Part shown: piece by piece, positions 1-8,940 of the stretch
Layout: every line of letters begins with the position of its first letter
How positions within the stretch are numbered: the stretch's first letter is position 1
DNA from: an uncultured bacterium
GTDB taxonomy: Bacteria > Bacteroidota > Bacteroidia > Bacteroidales > Bacteroidaceae
DNA: 64,000 nucleotides
Direction: 5' to 3'
Assembly: GCA_945829425.1 (NCBI GenBank)
Contig: CALZUQ010000002.1
Span: 1-64,000 of the forward strand
The notes under the pieces: model-generated
What the model was told of the DNA's origin: nothing
Database searches by the model: none
The model's input: only the letters and a program-made list of their open reading frames with translations
Program-made: the position numbers and the translations under genes

Positions 1-9
1 CAGCTGTGA

Positions 10-189
10 GTTGAAGCTTACATTATAAAAATAATTTTGATCACTTACTTATCATTACTGATATTGTATGCATCAATATTTATTTTATTTTACTACGCAA
101 GTATTCTTTATAATAAAGGAGCATTGGCATCAAAATCCAAAGTTACAATTAAGACTTTAATAAGGTGGATAAAAACAAGTTATCCATAA
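10..189 (+). other. Stop-free frame, possible tail of a broken membrane protein
   Basis: A 59-codon frame runs from just after a TGA at 7-9 to a TAA at 187-189. It has no ATG. It encodes a strongly hydrophobic stretch (roughly codons 6-32, rich in I, L, Y and F) followed by a basic tail ending in WIKTSYP. The composition looks like one membrane segment plus a cytoplasmic tail, so it may be the 3' remnant of a gene broken by the upstream stop or a frameshift. It may also be chance in A+T-rich DNA. A 7-bp stem (TGGATAA/TTATCCA, 166-186) overlaps its end. I do not recognise a family. Confidence 0.2.
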
Positions 190-235
190 TCATTTGCAAC
201 AAAAATATATACAATAATCTTTGAAATATAAACCT

Positions 236-2860
236 ATGAGATTTGTATTTTTAGCATTCTTTTCTGTTTGCGCTTGTTCGCTTTCTTTCGGGCAAGGTAC
301 TATTAGTGGAAAAGTTTTTGATGAAGACTTGAAAGAAATAGTTTCCATGCCTGTATATCTGTTTAGCCAAGGAGACAGCAGTAATGTACAAAAAGTATTT
401 ACTGATGAAGAAGGACGTTACTGTTTCAGAAATGTTCCGAAAGGCAGGTTTTTCATTAAAGCGTCATGGTTTGGATGCAGTTCACCTAAGAAGAAAATAA
501 TAATGTTTGATGGTTCGCATATCACAGCAGACATTAATATCTACAGAAGCATACAGTTGCCTGAAGTGGTGGCTCTTTCAAACAGTATTACTTTTAACGG
601 TGATACGACGACATATAGAGTGAGTCGCTTTGTTTCAGGCAAAGAAAGCAATCTGAAAGAGATCCTTGACCGTTTGCCTAATATCTGTGTGGATGAGAGT
701 ACGAAATCAATAACAGCTAACGGAAGGCATATAAACCGTGTTTTATTGGAAGGATGTGACTTGTTTCAAGGCAACACTTCGATACCTCTTGACAATCTGA
801 CTGCGGAAGGAGTTAAGAAAATAGAAATCATAGACAACTATTCAGAGTATAACATCTATGAGGGGTTCAAAACCACAAACGAGACAGTCCTTAACATTGG
901 TATGGATGAAAAATCCAGAAATGACATAAAGGGTGAAATAGAAAGCAGCGGAGGTCTTATGAATAAATACAGCATTCGAAATTCTGTACTGTACATTGGA
1001 AAGAAAACGATGTATTCAGGCATTTTTGCAAGTAATAACACAGGAAGTCGTCTGCTTATGTTCCAAGACCTTATTCGCAATAGCGGAGGTTTAGGAAATC
1101 TTCTGGTCGGTGACAACCCTATGGGTGAACTTACCAAAACGGTAGAGACGTATTCAGTCTTTACAAGTAGCCGTAAGGACATTGCCAAGAGAGGGAATGG
1201 CATGGTGACGTTGAATGTCTCGACAATCCCCAACCGCAATGTCAAGCTATACTTCGGCGGCATTTACGGTTACGACCATTACCGTTCTTCCAGAACAAAC
1301 AGCTATAGCTATCTTTCCGGCCTGCAATATTCTGAGGAAAGTAATGAAAACAGCCACCAGCATAACGGATTGCTGAATTTCAAATTATCATATATGCCTA
1401 ATAATAGTCTTAATTTTGAATATTCTGCTAATGTGATTGTTGCCAAGCAAGACAAATGGAGTGACAATGTCATGATGGATATAAACGACATCGCATATTC
1501 AACAACACCAATGACATTACATGTTGAAAACAGCATGACTCTCGCTAAACGTTTCGTAAACAATATTTTCAATATTTCAATACGGCATTCTGAGAGGCAA
1601 GACAAGGAACTGGCCGCTTTCGAGTCAACGCATTCTTATTTCCCTATCTCTTTTGGGCTTGACAATTCGTATGAGAGCGAATATATGAACAGGGATAGAG
1701 AATATTCAGTACAGATAAGTTATCTTCATAAAATATCCCAGAATTATTTCCTTCGGCTAACAGTCAATGGAGAAGAGGACAAACAGTATTTTACGACTCG
1801 ACTTGCACAATCTGGTTTTGCTGACGCTTATGATAATGATTTGCACATTAACTACGTCACTTGTTATGGAGATGTGATGTTAGGAAAGGACAGCGGAAAA
1901 CTGGGTTTCTCACTAAAGATGCGTTATCTTCTCTATAATGCCCACACCAACATCAAGCGCAGTTTTAGGCAGACAAACGCCAGTTCTCTTTCTCCGCTGT
2001 TAGAAGTAAAGTATAAGTTCACGCCATTTCACCACCTAATGGTTAAATACGAATATAGCATGAAAAAGAATGCCATAGGCAACCTGATTGACGGACAGTG
2101 GGTTAAATCATACAATAAAGTGGTATATAGCTGTGTCGACAGGTTGTATTCTCCTTTTCATATACTCTCGTTGTCTCACCTGCTGTCTTTGCAATACATA
2201 GGACTTAACATAATGAATATTGCATCCTTTGAAGAAGTAAAAGCCCCTGTTATCGACAACTTTTCTCAAGAGGGATATATCAGCAAGATAATGAAGATGC
2301 AGGGATCTCGTGAAAAGTCGTTATCGTTAATGTCAATGGTAGAGTACAAATTCATTAATTTCCCTCTGAACGTAAGATGTAAGATAAACTACAATCATAC
2401 GTATACGCCTTTGTGTTATAATGAAACGCTTTATGATGCGAAGTCAAACATCCTTATGTTGATGTTCCAACTAATCACCTTCAACAAGAAAGGATTTAAT
2501 GGCGAATTGAAATGGCAGTATTATAATCAAGGCTGTGCAGGAATACCAATAAAAAATCGTCTTAACACAAACGATATTACGGGAAAGGTCTCTTGGCAGA
2601 ATAAAAAGATTTATGCATGTATAGATGCAGGATTAAAGACATACGACATGTGCCATACTTTTTCAAGGAACATGTATTATGGTTTTGAAATTAGATATGA
2701 TTTAACGGAAAAAGTTGCGGTGAAACTTAATGGAGTAGATGTAACACATCTAAAAGAAAACAAACAGATGATGGGTAAAAACACGTCGTATTGTACTACA
2801 AATACCCTCACATCAAATATGCCTGGCCATATAATGGCTGGTATATCTATAAAATATTAA
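236..2860 (+). CDS. Outer-membrane beta-barrel protein with carboxypeptidase-regulatory-like N-terminal domain (TonB-receptor-like)
   Basis: The frame is open from a TTG at 221, but the ATG at 236 gives a clean signal peptide (MRFVFLAFFSVCACSLSFGQ), so I start there. Residues about 22-95 form a carboxypeptidase-regulatory-like Ig-type domain (TISGKVFDE... through TDEEGRYCFRNVPKG). Residues about 110-230 resemble a plug (LKEILDRLPNICV, GVKKIEIIDNYSEYN). The remainder is alternating aromatic/polar beta-strands typical of an outer-membrane barrel, 874 residues in all. No TonB box is evident. A GLPGLI protein follows 140 bp downstream, a pairing common in Bacteroidetes; the function is unknown and export or assembly of a surface factor is a guess. 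The region is more A+T-rich than the genes after 4.8 kb. Confidence 0.85.
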   Translation: MRFVFLAFFSVCACSLSFGQGTISGKVFDEDLKEIVSMPVYLFSQGDSSNVQKVFTDEEGRYCFRNVPKGRFFIKASWFGCSSPKKKIIMFDGSHITADINIYRSIQLPEVVALSNSITFNGDTTTYRVSRFVSGKESNLKEILDRLPNICVDESTKSITANGRHINRVLLEGCDLFQGNTSIPLDNLTAEGVKKIEIIDNYSEYNIYEGFKTTNETVLNIGMDEKSRNDIKGEIESSGGLMNKYSIRNSVLYIGKKTMYSGIFASNNTGSRLLMFQDLIRNSGGLGNLLVGDNPMGELTKTVETYSVFTSSRKDIAKRGNGMVTLNVSTIPNRNVKLYFGGIYGYDHYRSSRTNSYSYLSGLQYSEESNENSHQHNGLLNFKLSYMPNNSLNFEYSANVIVAKQDKWSDNVMMDINDIAYSTTPMTLHVENSMTLAKRFVNNIFNISIRHSERQDKELAAFESTHSYFPISFGLDNSYESEYMNRDREYSVQISYLHKISQNYFLRLTVNGEEDKQYFTTRLAQSGFADAYDNDLHINYVTCYGDVMLGKDSGKLGFSLKMRYLLYNAHTNIKRSFRQTNASSLSPLLEVKYKFTPFHHLMVKYEYSMKKNAIGNLIDGQWVKSYNKVVYSCVDRLYSPFHILSLSHLLSLQYIGLNIMNIASFEEVKAPVIDNFSQEGYISKIMKMQGSREKSLSLMSMVEYKFINFPLNVRCKINYNHTYTPLCYNETLYDAKSNILMLMFQLITFNKKGFNGELKWQYYNQGCAGIPIKNRLNTNDITGKVSWQNKKIYACIDAGLKTYDMCHTFSRNMYYGFEIRYDLTEKVAVKLNGVDVTHLKENKQMMGKNTSYCTTNTLTSNMPGHIMAGISIKY

Positions 2861-2927
2861 GAGGAGATAAAATCCCCGAAGCCAAAATGTCTCATAATAA
2901 ATGAATATTTGGACTCTTTGGTTTGTG

Positions 2928-2944
2928 CATATGTCAGACATATG
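2928..2944. promoter_or_regulatory. Perfect 17-bp palindrome upstream of the GLPGLI gene
   Basis: CATATGTC-A-GACATATG is a perfect inverted repeat with a one-base centre, 57 bp before the GLPGLI start codon. Size and symmetry fit a homodimeric regulator site. A tiny hairpin or chance palindrome is the alternative. Confidence 0.3.
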
Positions 2945-3000
2945 AGTTCTCGTCACAATTATTAAATAAGTATAAATAGAAACAAAAATCAAGGAAAAGT

Positions 3001-3708
3001 ATGAGAAAAGCTATTTTTGTTATGTTCTCGGTTTTACAGATGAGCATAATGTCGGCACAAGAACTGACTGTAATATATAAGGCAGTTTATAATACGGCTT
3101 CGCCACAACTGTTCGCTGAAGCCGGTTTGTCAGAAGAAATGCGTGCTAGTCTTGCCTCGGCATATAAGGATGTGGTGATGACCTATCAGCTTTGCATAAG
3201 AGGTACAGAAAGTGAGTTTCGTTTGGTGCCCGGAAAAGGCAAGCAGGAAATATCTTTCATGGGACAGACAATAGATGTTAATGCAGCGGCATACGCTCAA
3301 GCACAAAATTATACCTACAAGAATCATGCCGAAGGTGTCATCCTTGACAAGACAGAGGCTTTTGGCAAAAAAGTCATTGTCATAGACAGCATACGTTCTG
3401 AACGTTTTACTGTCGTTCATAATGAAAAGAAGGACATCTTAGGGTTCGAGTGTTTAAAAGCAAATTCAGCCGACAAAAAGACTACGGTGTGGTTTTCACC
3501 GTATATTCCTGTAAAAAACGAGCCCATAGCCAGTGGGCTCGACGGATTGATCTTACAATTCGATAACGGTCAGCAGGTTTTTACTGCAATTGATATTGTG
3601 GACACAGTCAACATAAAAATTGCACGACCCGAAGGAGAGAAATTGGTGTCACGGGAAGAATTTTCAAAGTCAGTAAAAAGAAGAATAGATATGATGAAGA
3701 GAAGATAA
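3001..3708 (+). CDS. GLPGLI family protein
   Basis: A 235-residue secreted protein with a signal peptide (MRKAIFVMFSVLQMSIMSAQ). The family motif is present in variant form as SGLDGLILQF near residue 180, preceded by the typical WFSPYIPVKNEP segment. The family (TIGR01200 type) occurs in Bacteroidetes, usually beside carboxypeptidase-regulatory-like outer-membrane proteins as here, and has no established biochemical role. The C-terminus is basic (SVKRRIDMMKRR). It is probably co-transcribed with the upstream barrel gene. Confidence 0.85.
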   Translation: MRKAIFVMFSVLQMSIMSAQELTVIYKAVYNTASPQLFAEAGLSEEMRASLASAYKDVVMTYQLCIRGTESEFRLVPGKGKQEISFMGQTIDVNAAAYAQAQNYTYKNHAEGVILDKTEAFGKKVIVIDSIRSERFTVVHNEKKDILGFECLKANSADKKTTVWFSPYIPVKNEPIASGLDGLILQFDNGQQVFTAIDIVDTVNIKIARPEGEKLVSREEFSKSVKRRIDMMKRR

Positions 3709-3743
3709 GTATGGCAGTTGTTATGTTATACTAAACAATCAAA

Positions 3744-3838
3744 GCCCCCAGATGAACAGGGTCGAGTAAAGCGAGGGAGAAACGCCCTCGCTTTACTCGA
3801 CCTATGACCCATTTTGACTTTTAACGCCTCCTGGGGGC
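3744..3838. repeat. Composite inverted repeat / strong hairpin between convergent genes
   Basis: The inner stem is a perfect 17-bp inverted repeat (3761-3777 with 3785-3801, GTCGAGTAAAGCGAGGG and its complement) around a 7-base loop. It is enclosed by an outer 8-bp repeat, GCCCCCAG (3744-3751) and CTGGGGGC (3831-3838). It sits between the end of the GLPGLI gene and the end of the opposing DUF1016 gene, where a bidirectional terminator is expected. The nested architecture and length are more than a simple terminator needs and also fit a REP-like or transposon-end remnant. Confidence 0.6.
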
Positions 3839-3858
3839 ATGTTTTAACTTGCATAGGT

Positions 3859-4543
3859 TCATTCTGAAAGCAATTTCCTCATTTCCTCCATGCCAGGGAG
3901 TGACTTGCGCATTCTTTCATCCATATCATCGGCTGTCTTGTAGGTTACCACAGGCATCGTCTGAATGAAATTGTTAGTGGCAGATTGCTGTTGCTTGTAG
4001 AGTCCGCTTTTCAAACGGTCACGAAGGTCATACTTGTCCCATTTGTGGAGCACCGTCTGGTGGATATAGAAAAGCACTTCATGGATGTCCTTGGTTTTAT
4101 CTAAGATTTCCGTGTGATGAGAGAAACTTATGCTTAGGAACTCCTCCCTGTTTATTTCGCCCGCCAATGGCGACCATTTTTGGAGCGCAAAGCTGTCAAT
4201 ATCTATAGTAGTGTTGTTTTCAGCTATTTGTAAATCGACCGCCAATGGCGGGCGATTTATATATTGACACCAAAACTCATAGAACGTCCTCATTTTCTTT
4301 ATACTTGTTGCCGAAAACCCTCTCAGGCCAGGCAGTTCCCTGCGGAGTTGCTCGCTGATACGTTCAATGGCACCTGTGCCCCATGTGCCTTCACGCGAAT
4401 TAGCTGACACATAACATCCTATGCCGAAGTAAAAGCGACAGTTGCTCTCCTGTCACCAACTTGGCTGCACGGTATTGACTTTGCAGAATAGCCTGCTTGA
4501 TAGTGCTAACCGCATTTCTATATTTGCTTATGTTTTCTTCCAT
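3859..4543 (-). pseudogene. DUF1016 N-terminal (YhcG-type) protein, frameshifted
   Basis: Reading from ATG 4543 gives MEENISKYRNAVSTIKQAIL... up to TGEQLSL, then the frame runs into a stop. Skipping one T in a TTTT run (plus-strand AAAA, 4431-4434) restores YFGIGCYVSANSREGTWGTG and continues as an open frame to 3859. Together this is the DUF1016 N-terminal domain, including the GTWGTGAIERISEQL and LPGLRGFSATSIKKMR blocks. The PD-(D/E)XK nuclease half of full-length YhcG proteins (about 350 residues) is absent, so even the repaired product (about 228 residues) is N-domain only. Such genes are frequent in mobile or defence-linked regions. A sequencing error in the homopolymer is the alternative to true inactivation. 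Confidence 0.75.
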
Positions 4544-4556
4544 TGTATATATTATA

Positions 4557-4747
4557 GGTGGGTTCTATTAATTCCCGCCGTCTAAATGTTATTAATTATG
4601 GGTTGACGTTTTGTCATCTTTCCGTTTCTCTCTGGCGCATACTGCCAGTTTTCTCAGTCACGATGCCCGCATCGCTCCTTCTAAAACTGACACTCTGCTC
4701 TCAGAGATAAATCGGAAATCTGACAAAGCGAATTAATAGAACCCACC
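4557..4747. mobile_element. MITE-like palindromic element, copy 1 (191 bp)
   Basis: The element is bounded by a perfect 18-bp terminal inverted repeat, GGTGGGTTCTATTAATTC at the left and its complement at the right, and flanked by TATA on both sides (4553-4556 and 4748-4751), a likely 4-bp target duplication. It has no meaningful reading frame. The interior is itself an imperfect palindrome (CATCTTTCCG near the left end answers CGGAAA-TCTG near the right; CAGTTTT answers AAAACTG; centre CGATGCCCGCATCG), so a transcript would fold into one long hairpin. A second copy lies at 43721-43912. It separates the SNF2 helicase 3' end from the DUF1016 pseudogene. Confidence 0.8.
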
Positions 4748-4808
4748 TATATATAGTCACTCTTGCTACTCAGAGGTACCTGTTCGTGTGACCCATTGTA
4801 TCAGTAAG

Positions 4809-7800
4809 CTACAGTTCTTTGAGCAGTTCGATCATTTCCTCACGGCTCATGGCAGCGCTGACGTCGCCTCCTTCGAGCAATGCGTCCGCCATGTTTTTCT
4901 TTGTCTGGTGTAGTGCTATGATTTTCTCCTCGATGGTGTTGGCAGCAATGATGCGGTACACCGTGACGGGTTTCTGCTGCCCTATGCGGTATGCGCGGTC
5001 GCTCGCCTGCTCTTCTATGGCAGGGTTCCACCATGGGTCAAGGTGTATGACATAGTCGGCGGCGGTGAGGTTCAGCCCCAGTCCTCCTGCTTTCAGACTT
5101 ATGAGGAATAGCGGCATGTCGCCGTGCTGGAACTCCTCGACAAGGCGTATGCGCTCCTTGGCAGGTGTGGCACCGTCAAGATACAGGTATTCTATGCCCC
5201 TTTTGTCCAGTTCTTCCCTTACCAACGCCAGGTGTGAGGTGAACTGGCTGAACACCAAGGCGCGGTGGTGGTTGGAGCGTAGGTTCTCCGTAAGTTCCAG
5301 GAAGCTGTTGAGCTTCGACGACTCTATCCGCATACCTTTCTCCACCAAGCGGGCGTTGCATGCCGCCTGTCTCAGGCGGGTGATTTCTGCCAGCGCCTGC
5401 ATGGCCGTGGCGTTCTGCCCCTCTATGTTTGCCAGTGCCCTCTGGCGCAGGGTGTCGTAGAACGCCCACTCCTCTTCCGAGAGGTCTACCCTCAACGTAA
5501 TCTCCGTCTTCTCAGGCAGTTCGTTGAGGACATCGTTTTTCGTGCGTCGCAGTATGAACGGCGTGATGAGCCTTTTCAGCAGCCTCTGCCGTTCCTTGTT
5601 GTTGTCGCGCTCTATGGGGAGGAGGAAACGTTCGGTAAACTCCTGGAAGGAACCCAAGAGGTTAGGGTTGGCGAACTGCATGAGGTTCCACAGCTCGCTG
5701 ACGTGGTTCTGCAACGGTGTTCCTGTCAGCAGCAGACGGAAGTCAGAGCTGAGAGTCATTGCCGTCTTCGACATCTTCGTCTCCTTGTTCTTTATGGTAT
5801 GCGCCTCGTCGAGGACTATGGTGTGCCATTTTCGGGAGCAGAGCAGCTCCTCCTCCGTAATCAGCAATCCGTATGTCGTGACCACCACGTCGAAAGCCTT
5901 CGCCTCGTCGACCATGCGTCTGCGGTCGTCGCCGGCACGGTTGAGGAGAAGGATATTCAGTTCTGGCGCGAAGCGTGCCGCCTCCTCTTTCCAGTTGAGT
6001 ATCAGCGATGTCGGTACTATGACGAGTTGTGCTCCTCCCTTTGCCCTGCTCAGCAGCAGCGTCAGTGTCTGCACCGTTTTTCCCAATCCCATATCGTCTG
6101 CGAGCAAAGCTCCCGCTCCCCACATTGCCAGTCGTGACATCCATACGTAGCCCTCTTTCTGGTAGCTGCGGAGGTCAGCCTGTATGTTCTTCGGAACCCT
6201 TATGTCCGTCTCCTGCGCCTCTCTTATGCGTCCAAGGAGAGTGGTGAACGTCTTGTCCGTCTTTATGTCCATGCCGCAGTCGACGAGCTGCTCCAGCTGT
6301 GGCGCGTTGAACGTAGAGACACGCATGGTGCTGCGGTTTCGCGACGCCATTCTGCTGATGGTCTCTATATGCCTTCGGAGCTCGTTGCTTATTCTGACAT
6401 ACTCCTCGTCGCCAATGCGTATGAAGTTACCCTTTGCCTCTTCTATCCGCTCCATGATGTCGGCAATCTTCATCCTCGTCTTGTCGCTTATAGCCACGTC
6501 GCCATTCAGTTCGAACCAGCTCGCAGCACTGTTGATGGAGAGATGGAACGCCGAAGGCTGCAAGGGGGCGTAGCTCACCCTGAAGCGTTCTCCCTCCGGC
6601 CATTCCGTCACGCAGATGCCGTCCATATCCCTCAGACGGTCTAAGAGTTCGAGACATTCTTCTGGCATCAGCGTCCAGGAGTTCTCCACGTAGCTGTCCT
6701 CCTCATAGTCCACCATCAAGGCTCTCACCGCGTCGCTGTTCTCTTTCTCCTTCTTCAGGTTACGTTTTGTCTGCACCTGTTTCCCGTCTATGGCAGTGCT
6801 GATGACCTGCATTCCCTTGCCGGGCTTGCATACCGGAGGCACCTTTCCGAACGGTCTCACCATTATTGAGCATCGTATGTTGTCGCCGGACGGTTGCAGC
6901 TGCACCACCGTTTCCGGGTGTGCCTTCTTTGATGCTATGCTCTCGCTGTCCTTCAGCAGGTCGCTCATGACAATCATCGTGCCGCTGAGAGCCTCCAGGA
7001 GTCGTGTCAGCTTCTCTTTCGCCTCCTTGGGTATGCTTACCTGCTTCAGTCCCTCTATGGTACGTTTCATGTTGGCGTCGACCTTCACCACCTTTATGCC
7101 CTGTCCCTTCTGATGGGATATGCAGTAGCCCTGCTCCAGGTTGTCGGTGTCTATGTCAGAGTGAATCTTGTATTTGTCGCCTTTAAGGCTTACGAAGAGC
7201 TGCGGCTTGTCTGCCACCACGTCGATGTGACGTCCTGTCTGAGCGTCGAAGACATACGGATGTCCCACAAGTGCCGCCAGCGCCTTGTTGCCCTCCAGTT
7301 CGTATGTCACTCCGCCATACCACCCGTATGAATAGCATGTGACACATGCCGCAACGATCTTGTCCTCCGGCTCCATGCCCTCCGTCTTTCCTTTCGAGAA
7401 ATTCTCCAACGACACGTTGCGTCCTGCCGTCCAGTTTATGCCGTCCTTGCTCTTCTGCAGGACGGGGGTTACGGTGTTGTGGTATGTATCTACCTTATAT
7501 ATAATGCGTGTATGGCTCGCCTTCTTCACGGGTGTGTTTCCCTGTGCGTTCCCTTTGTTGTATAATACCAGCAGTTCTTCAAGCTTTATCTCCCATTCCG
7601 GCCTCTCGATATATTGTGGCATGGTAGGGTGCATCCCCGTTGTTTTCCGCAGCTCGTCTTTTTCCTCCTGCAGTTCTGGCAGCACGTCCGACAGCTCCAT
7701 CTTCAGCAATGTGGAGTTCATCTCCAGAACCTTCTTTACCCAGACGTCCCTGTTCACCACGTTGTCCAGCTTGTAATGTTTCGCTACCAGGAGCAGCAGT

Positions 7801-8822
7801 GCTGAGGCGACGGGGCGGCTGGCAGGCAAATAGCCCAACGTCATGGAGAGGGACCTTTTCTCACCTTTGGCAATCTTCAGTATGGCTTCTACGGCAGGGA
7901 GTCCGGCGTAAGACAACTCTTCCGACTTCAGCAGCACGTCAATCTTCGTCCTTGCCGTATTCTGCGTACTGTTGACAATGGCTACGGCATAGTAGAAATT
8001 GAATATGTCGTATTGGAAAAGCTTCTTCTTTGTACCCCGCAGTGCAGCTGCGAACGTCTTGAACGCTTTGTCATAGTCGCCCTGCTGAAGAAAAGCCACT
8101 GCTTCGTAACACTGCGTGAGACGGGGGTCGCCCTTTGTCGTGCGTGCTCCTTCCTTGAGGTTGCCCTTTCTTATGAAGGCGTCATATACGCCTATCATGT
8201 TCTTCATCTGCCTCCTCGTCTCTGCAGGTACTATATCGTTGTCCGTGATGACCTTCCGCATGATATTGACAGTGTCGTCAGTGAAATGAAATCGTTTGAG
8301 GTCGTAGTAGTATTGTTCAAGGAAGTTCTCGTGGAAGGAGACGGCGAGCACCTCCAGAACGGGAAGCAGCGTCTCCTCGTTCCTCAGTTTCGGCAGCAGG
8401 TCGTGGCAGAAAGCTTTTCTTGAATAATAATGTGACCGGGTGAGCAAAGGTGTCAGCAGATAGTAGAAAGTCTCGTTGTTGAAAAAGGCATTGACGGCTT
8501 CCGAGAAGGAGATGTTCAGGTCATCGAAGTAATATAAGCTTATGACGGCTTTGGCTTTCATATCCTGATATGTCTTCACATCCATTTCACGTATGATTTT
8601 CAGCCATGCCTTCGGCTCCATGCTGTAATAATATGTCGAAATTAGTTTTTCGCCAGAAACCATGCCGGCTTGCGTCAACGGAGTGAGAAGGACGTCGGCG
8701 TTTTTTATCTTTAAGCCCAACGTCCTTGCCATGCTGAGGATTTCTCCTTTTGAAATTTTTGTGCAACAGACAGCCCATAGCTGGAGCATGGGGTAGTATT
8801 TGAGGTAAACGTCTTTTTCCAT
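4809..8822 (-). CDS. Large SNF2-family DEAD/DEAH helicase (HepA/RapA-like)
   Basis: 1337 residues. The C-terminal third is a complete SNF2 ATPase: Walker A DDMGLGKT (about residue 907), the DEAH box in VLDEAHTIKN (about 1005), LLTGTPLQN, a helicase C-terminal domain with VFSQFTSHL, and motif VI in DRAYRIGQ. The roughly 880 residues before it are large, mostly helical and poorly recognisable, as in bacterial SNF2 proteins with an associated N-terminal domain. The expected activity is ATP-driven translocation on duplex DNA or remodelling of protein-DNA complexes. It appears monocistronic: a tRNA and its terminator lie upstream and a MITE downstream. No methyltransferase or nuclease partner is adjacent, so there is no direct sign of a DISARM-type defence operon. 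Confidence 0.9.
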   Translation of the reverse strand: MEKDVYLKYYPMLQLWAVCCTKISKGEILSMARTLGLKIKNADVLLTPLTQAGMVSGEKLISTYYYSMEPKAWLKIIREMDVKTYQDMKAKAVISLYYFDDLNISFSEAVNAFFNNETFYYLLTPLLTRSHYYSRKAFCHDLLPKLRNEETLLPVLEVLAVSFHENFLEQYYYDLKRFHFTDDTVNIMRKVITDNDIVPAETRRQMKNMIGVYDAFIRKGNLKEGARTTKGDPRLTQCYEAVAFLQQGDYDKAFKTFAAALRGTKKKLFQYDIFNFYYAVAIVNSTQNTARTKIDVLLKSEELSYAGLPAVEAILKIAKGEKRSLSMTLGYLPASRPVASALLLLVAKHYKLDNVVNRDVWVKKVLEMNSTLLKMELSDVLPELQEEKDELRKTTGMHPTMPQYIERPEWEIKLEELLVLYNKGNAQGNTPVKKASHTRIIYKVDTYHNTVTPVLQKSKDGINWTAGRNVSLENFSKGKTEGMEPEDKIVAACVTCYSYGWYGGVTYELEGNKALAALVGHPYVFDAQTGRHIDVVADKPQLFVSLKGDKYKIHSDIDTDNLEQGYCISHQKGQGIKVVKVDANMKRTIEGLKQVSIPKEAKEKLTRLLEALSGTMIVMSDLLKDSESIASKKAHPETVVQLQPSGDNIRCSIMVRPFGKVPPVCKPGKGMQVISTAIDGKQVQTKRNLKKEKENSDAVRALMVDYEEDSYVENSWTLMPEECLELLDRLRDMDGICVTEWPEGERFRVSYAPLQPSAFHLSINSAASWFELNGDVAISDKTRMKIADIMERIEEAKGNFIRIGDEEYVRISNELRRHIETISRMASRNRSTMRVSTFNAPQLEQLVDCGMDIKTDKTFTTLLGRIREAQETDIRVPKNIQADLRSYQKEGYVWMSRLAMWGAGALLADDMGLGKTVQTLTLLLSRAKGGAQLVIVPTSLILNWKEEAARFAPELNILLLNRAGDDRRRMVDEAKAFDVVVTTYGLLITEEELLCSRKWHTIVLDEAHTIKNKETKMSKTAMTLSSDFRLLLTGTPLQNHVSELWNLMQFANPNLLGSFQEFTERFLLPIERDNNKERQRLLKRLITPFILRRTKNDVLNELPEKTEITLRVDLSEEEWAFYDTLRQRALANIEGQNATAMQALAEITRLRQAACNARLVEKGMRIESSKLNSFLELTENLRSNHHRALVFSQFTSHLALVREELDKRGIEYLYLDGATPAKERIRLVEEFQHGDMPLFLISLKAGGLGLNLTAADYVIHLDPWWNPAIEEQASDRAYRIGQQKPVTVYRIIAANTIEEKIIALHQTKKNMADALLEGGDVSAAMSREEMIELLKEL

Positions 8823-8910
8823 AAGTTTTAGAATGATGTGGGACGTGAGGGAGGTAAACGGCTGGGAGGTTTTCTCCGCACGCTACGTGTATTATTATAA
8901 GGCGTAAAAC

Positions 8911-8937
8911 AAAAAAGGAAGACCGAAGTCTTCCTTT
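8911..8937 (-). terminator. Rho-independent terminator after tRNA-Asn
   Basis: On the minus strand AAAGGAAGAC-TTCG-GTCTTCCTTT forms a perfect 10-bp stem with a UUCG tetraloop followed by a T run. It starts a few bases after the tRNA 3' end and lies upstream of the SNF2 start codon, so the tRNA is a separate short transcript. Confidence 0.85.
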
Positions 8938-8940
8938 ATG

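Noticed and set aside
212..220. TAATCTTTG-like -7 element before the first gene
   Set aside because: Spacing is off by one base from TAnnTTTG, and the implied transcription start would fall at or just before the ATG at 236.
4809..8822. SNF2 helicase plus DUF1016 gene as a DISARM-like or restriction-type defence operon
   Set aside because: No methyltransferase, phospholipase or intact nuclease partner is adjacent; the DUF1016 gene is broken and a MITE separates the two.
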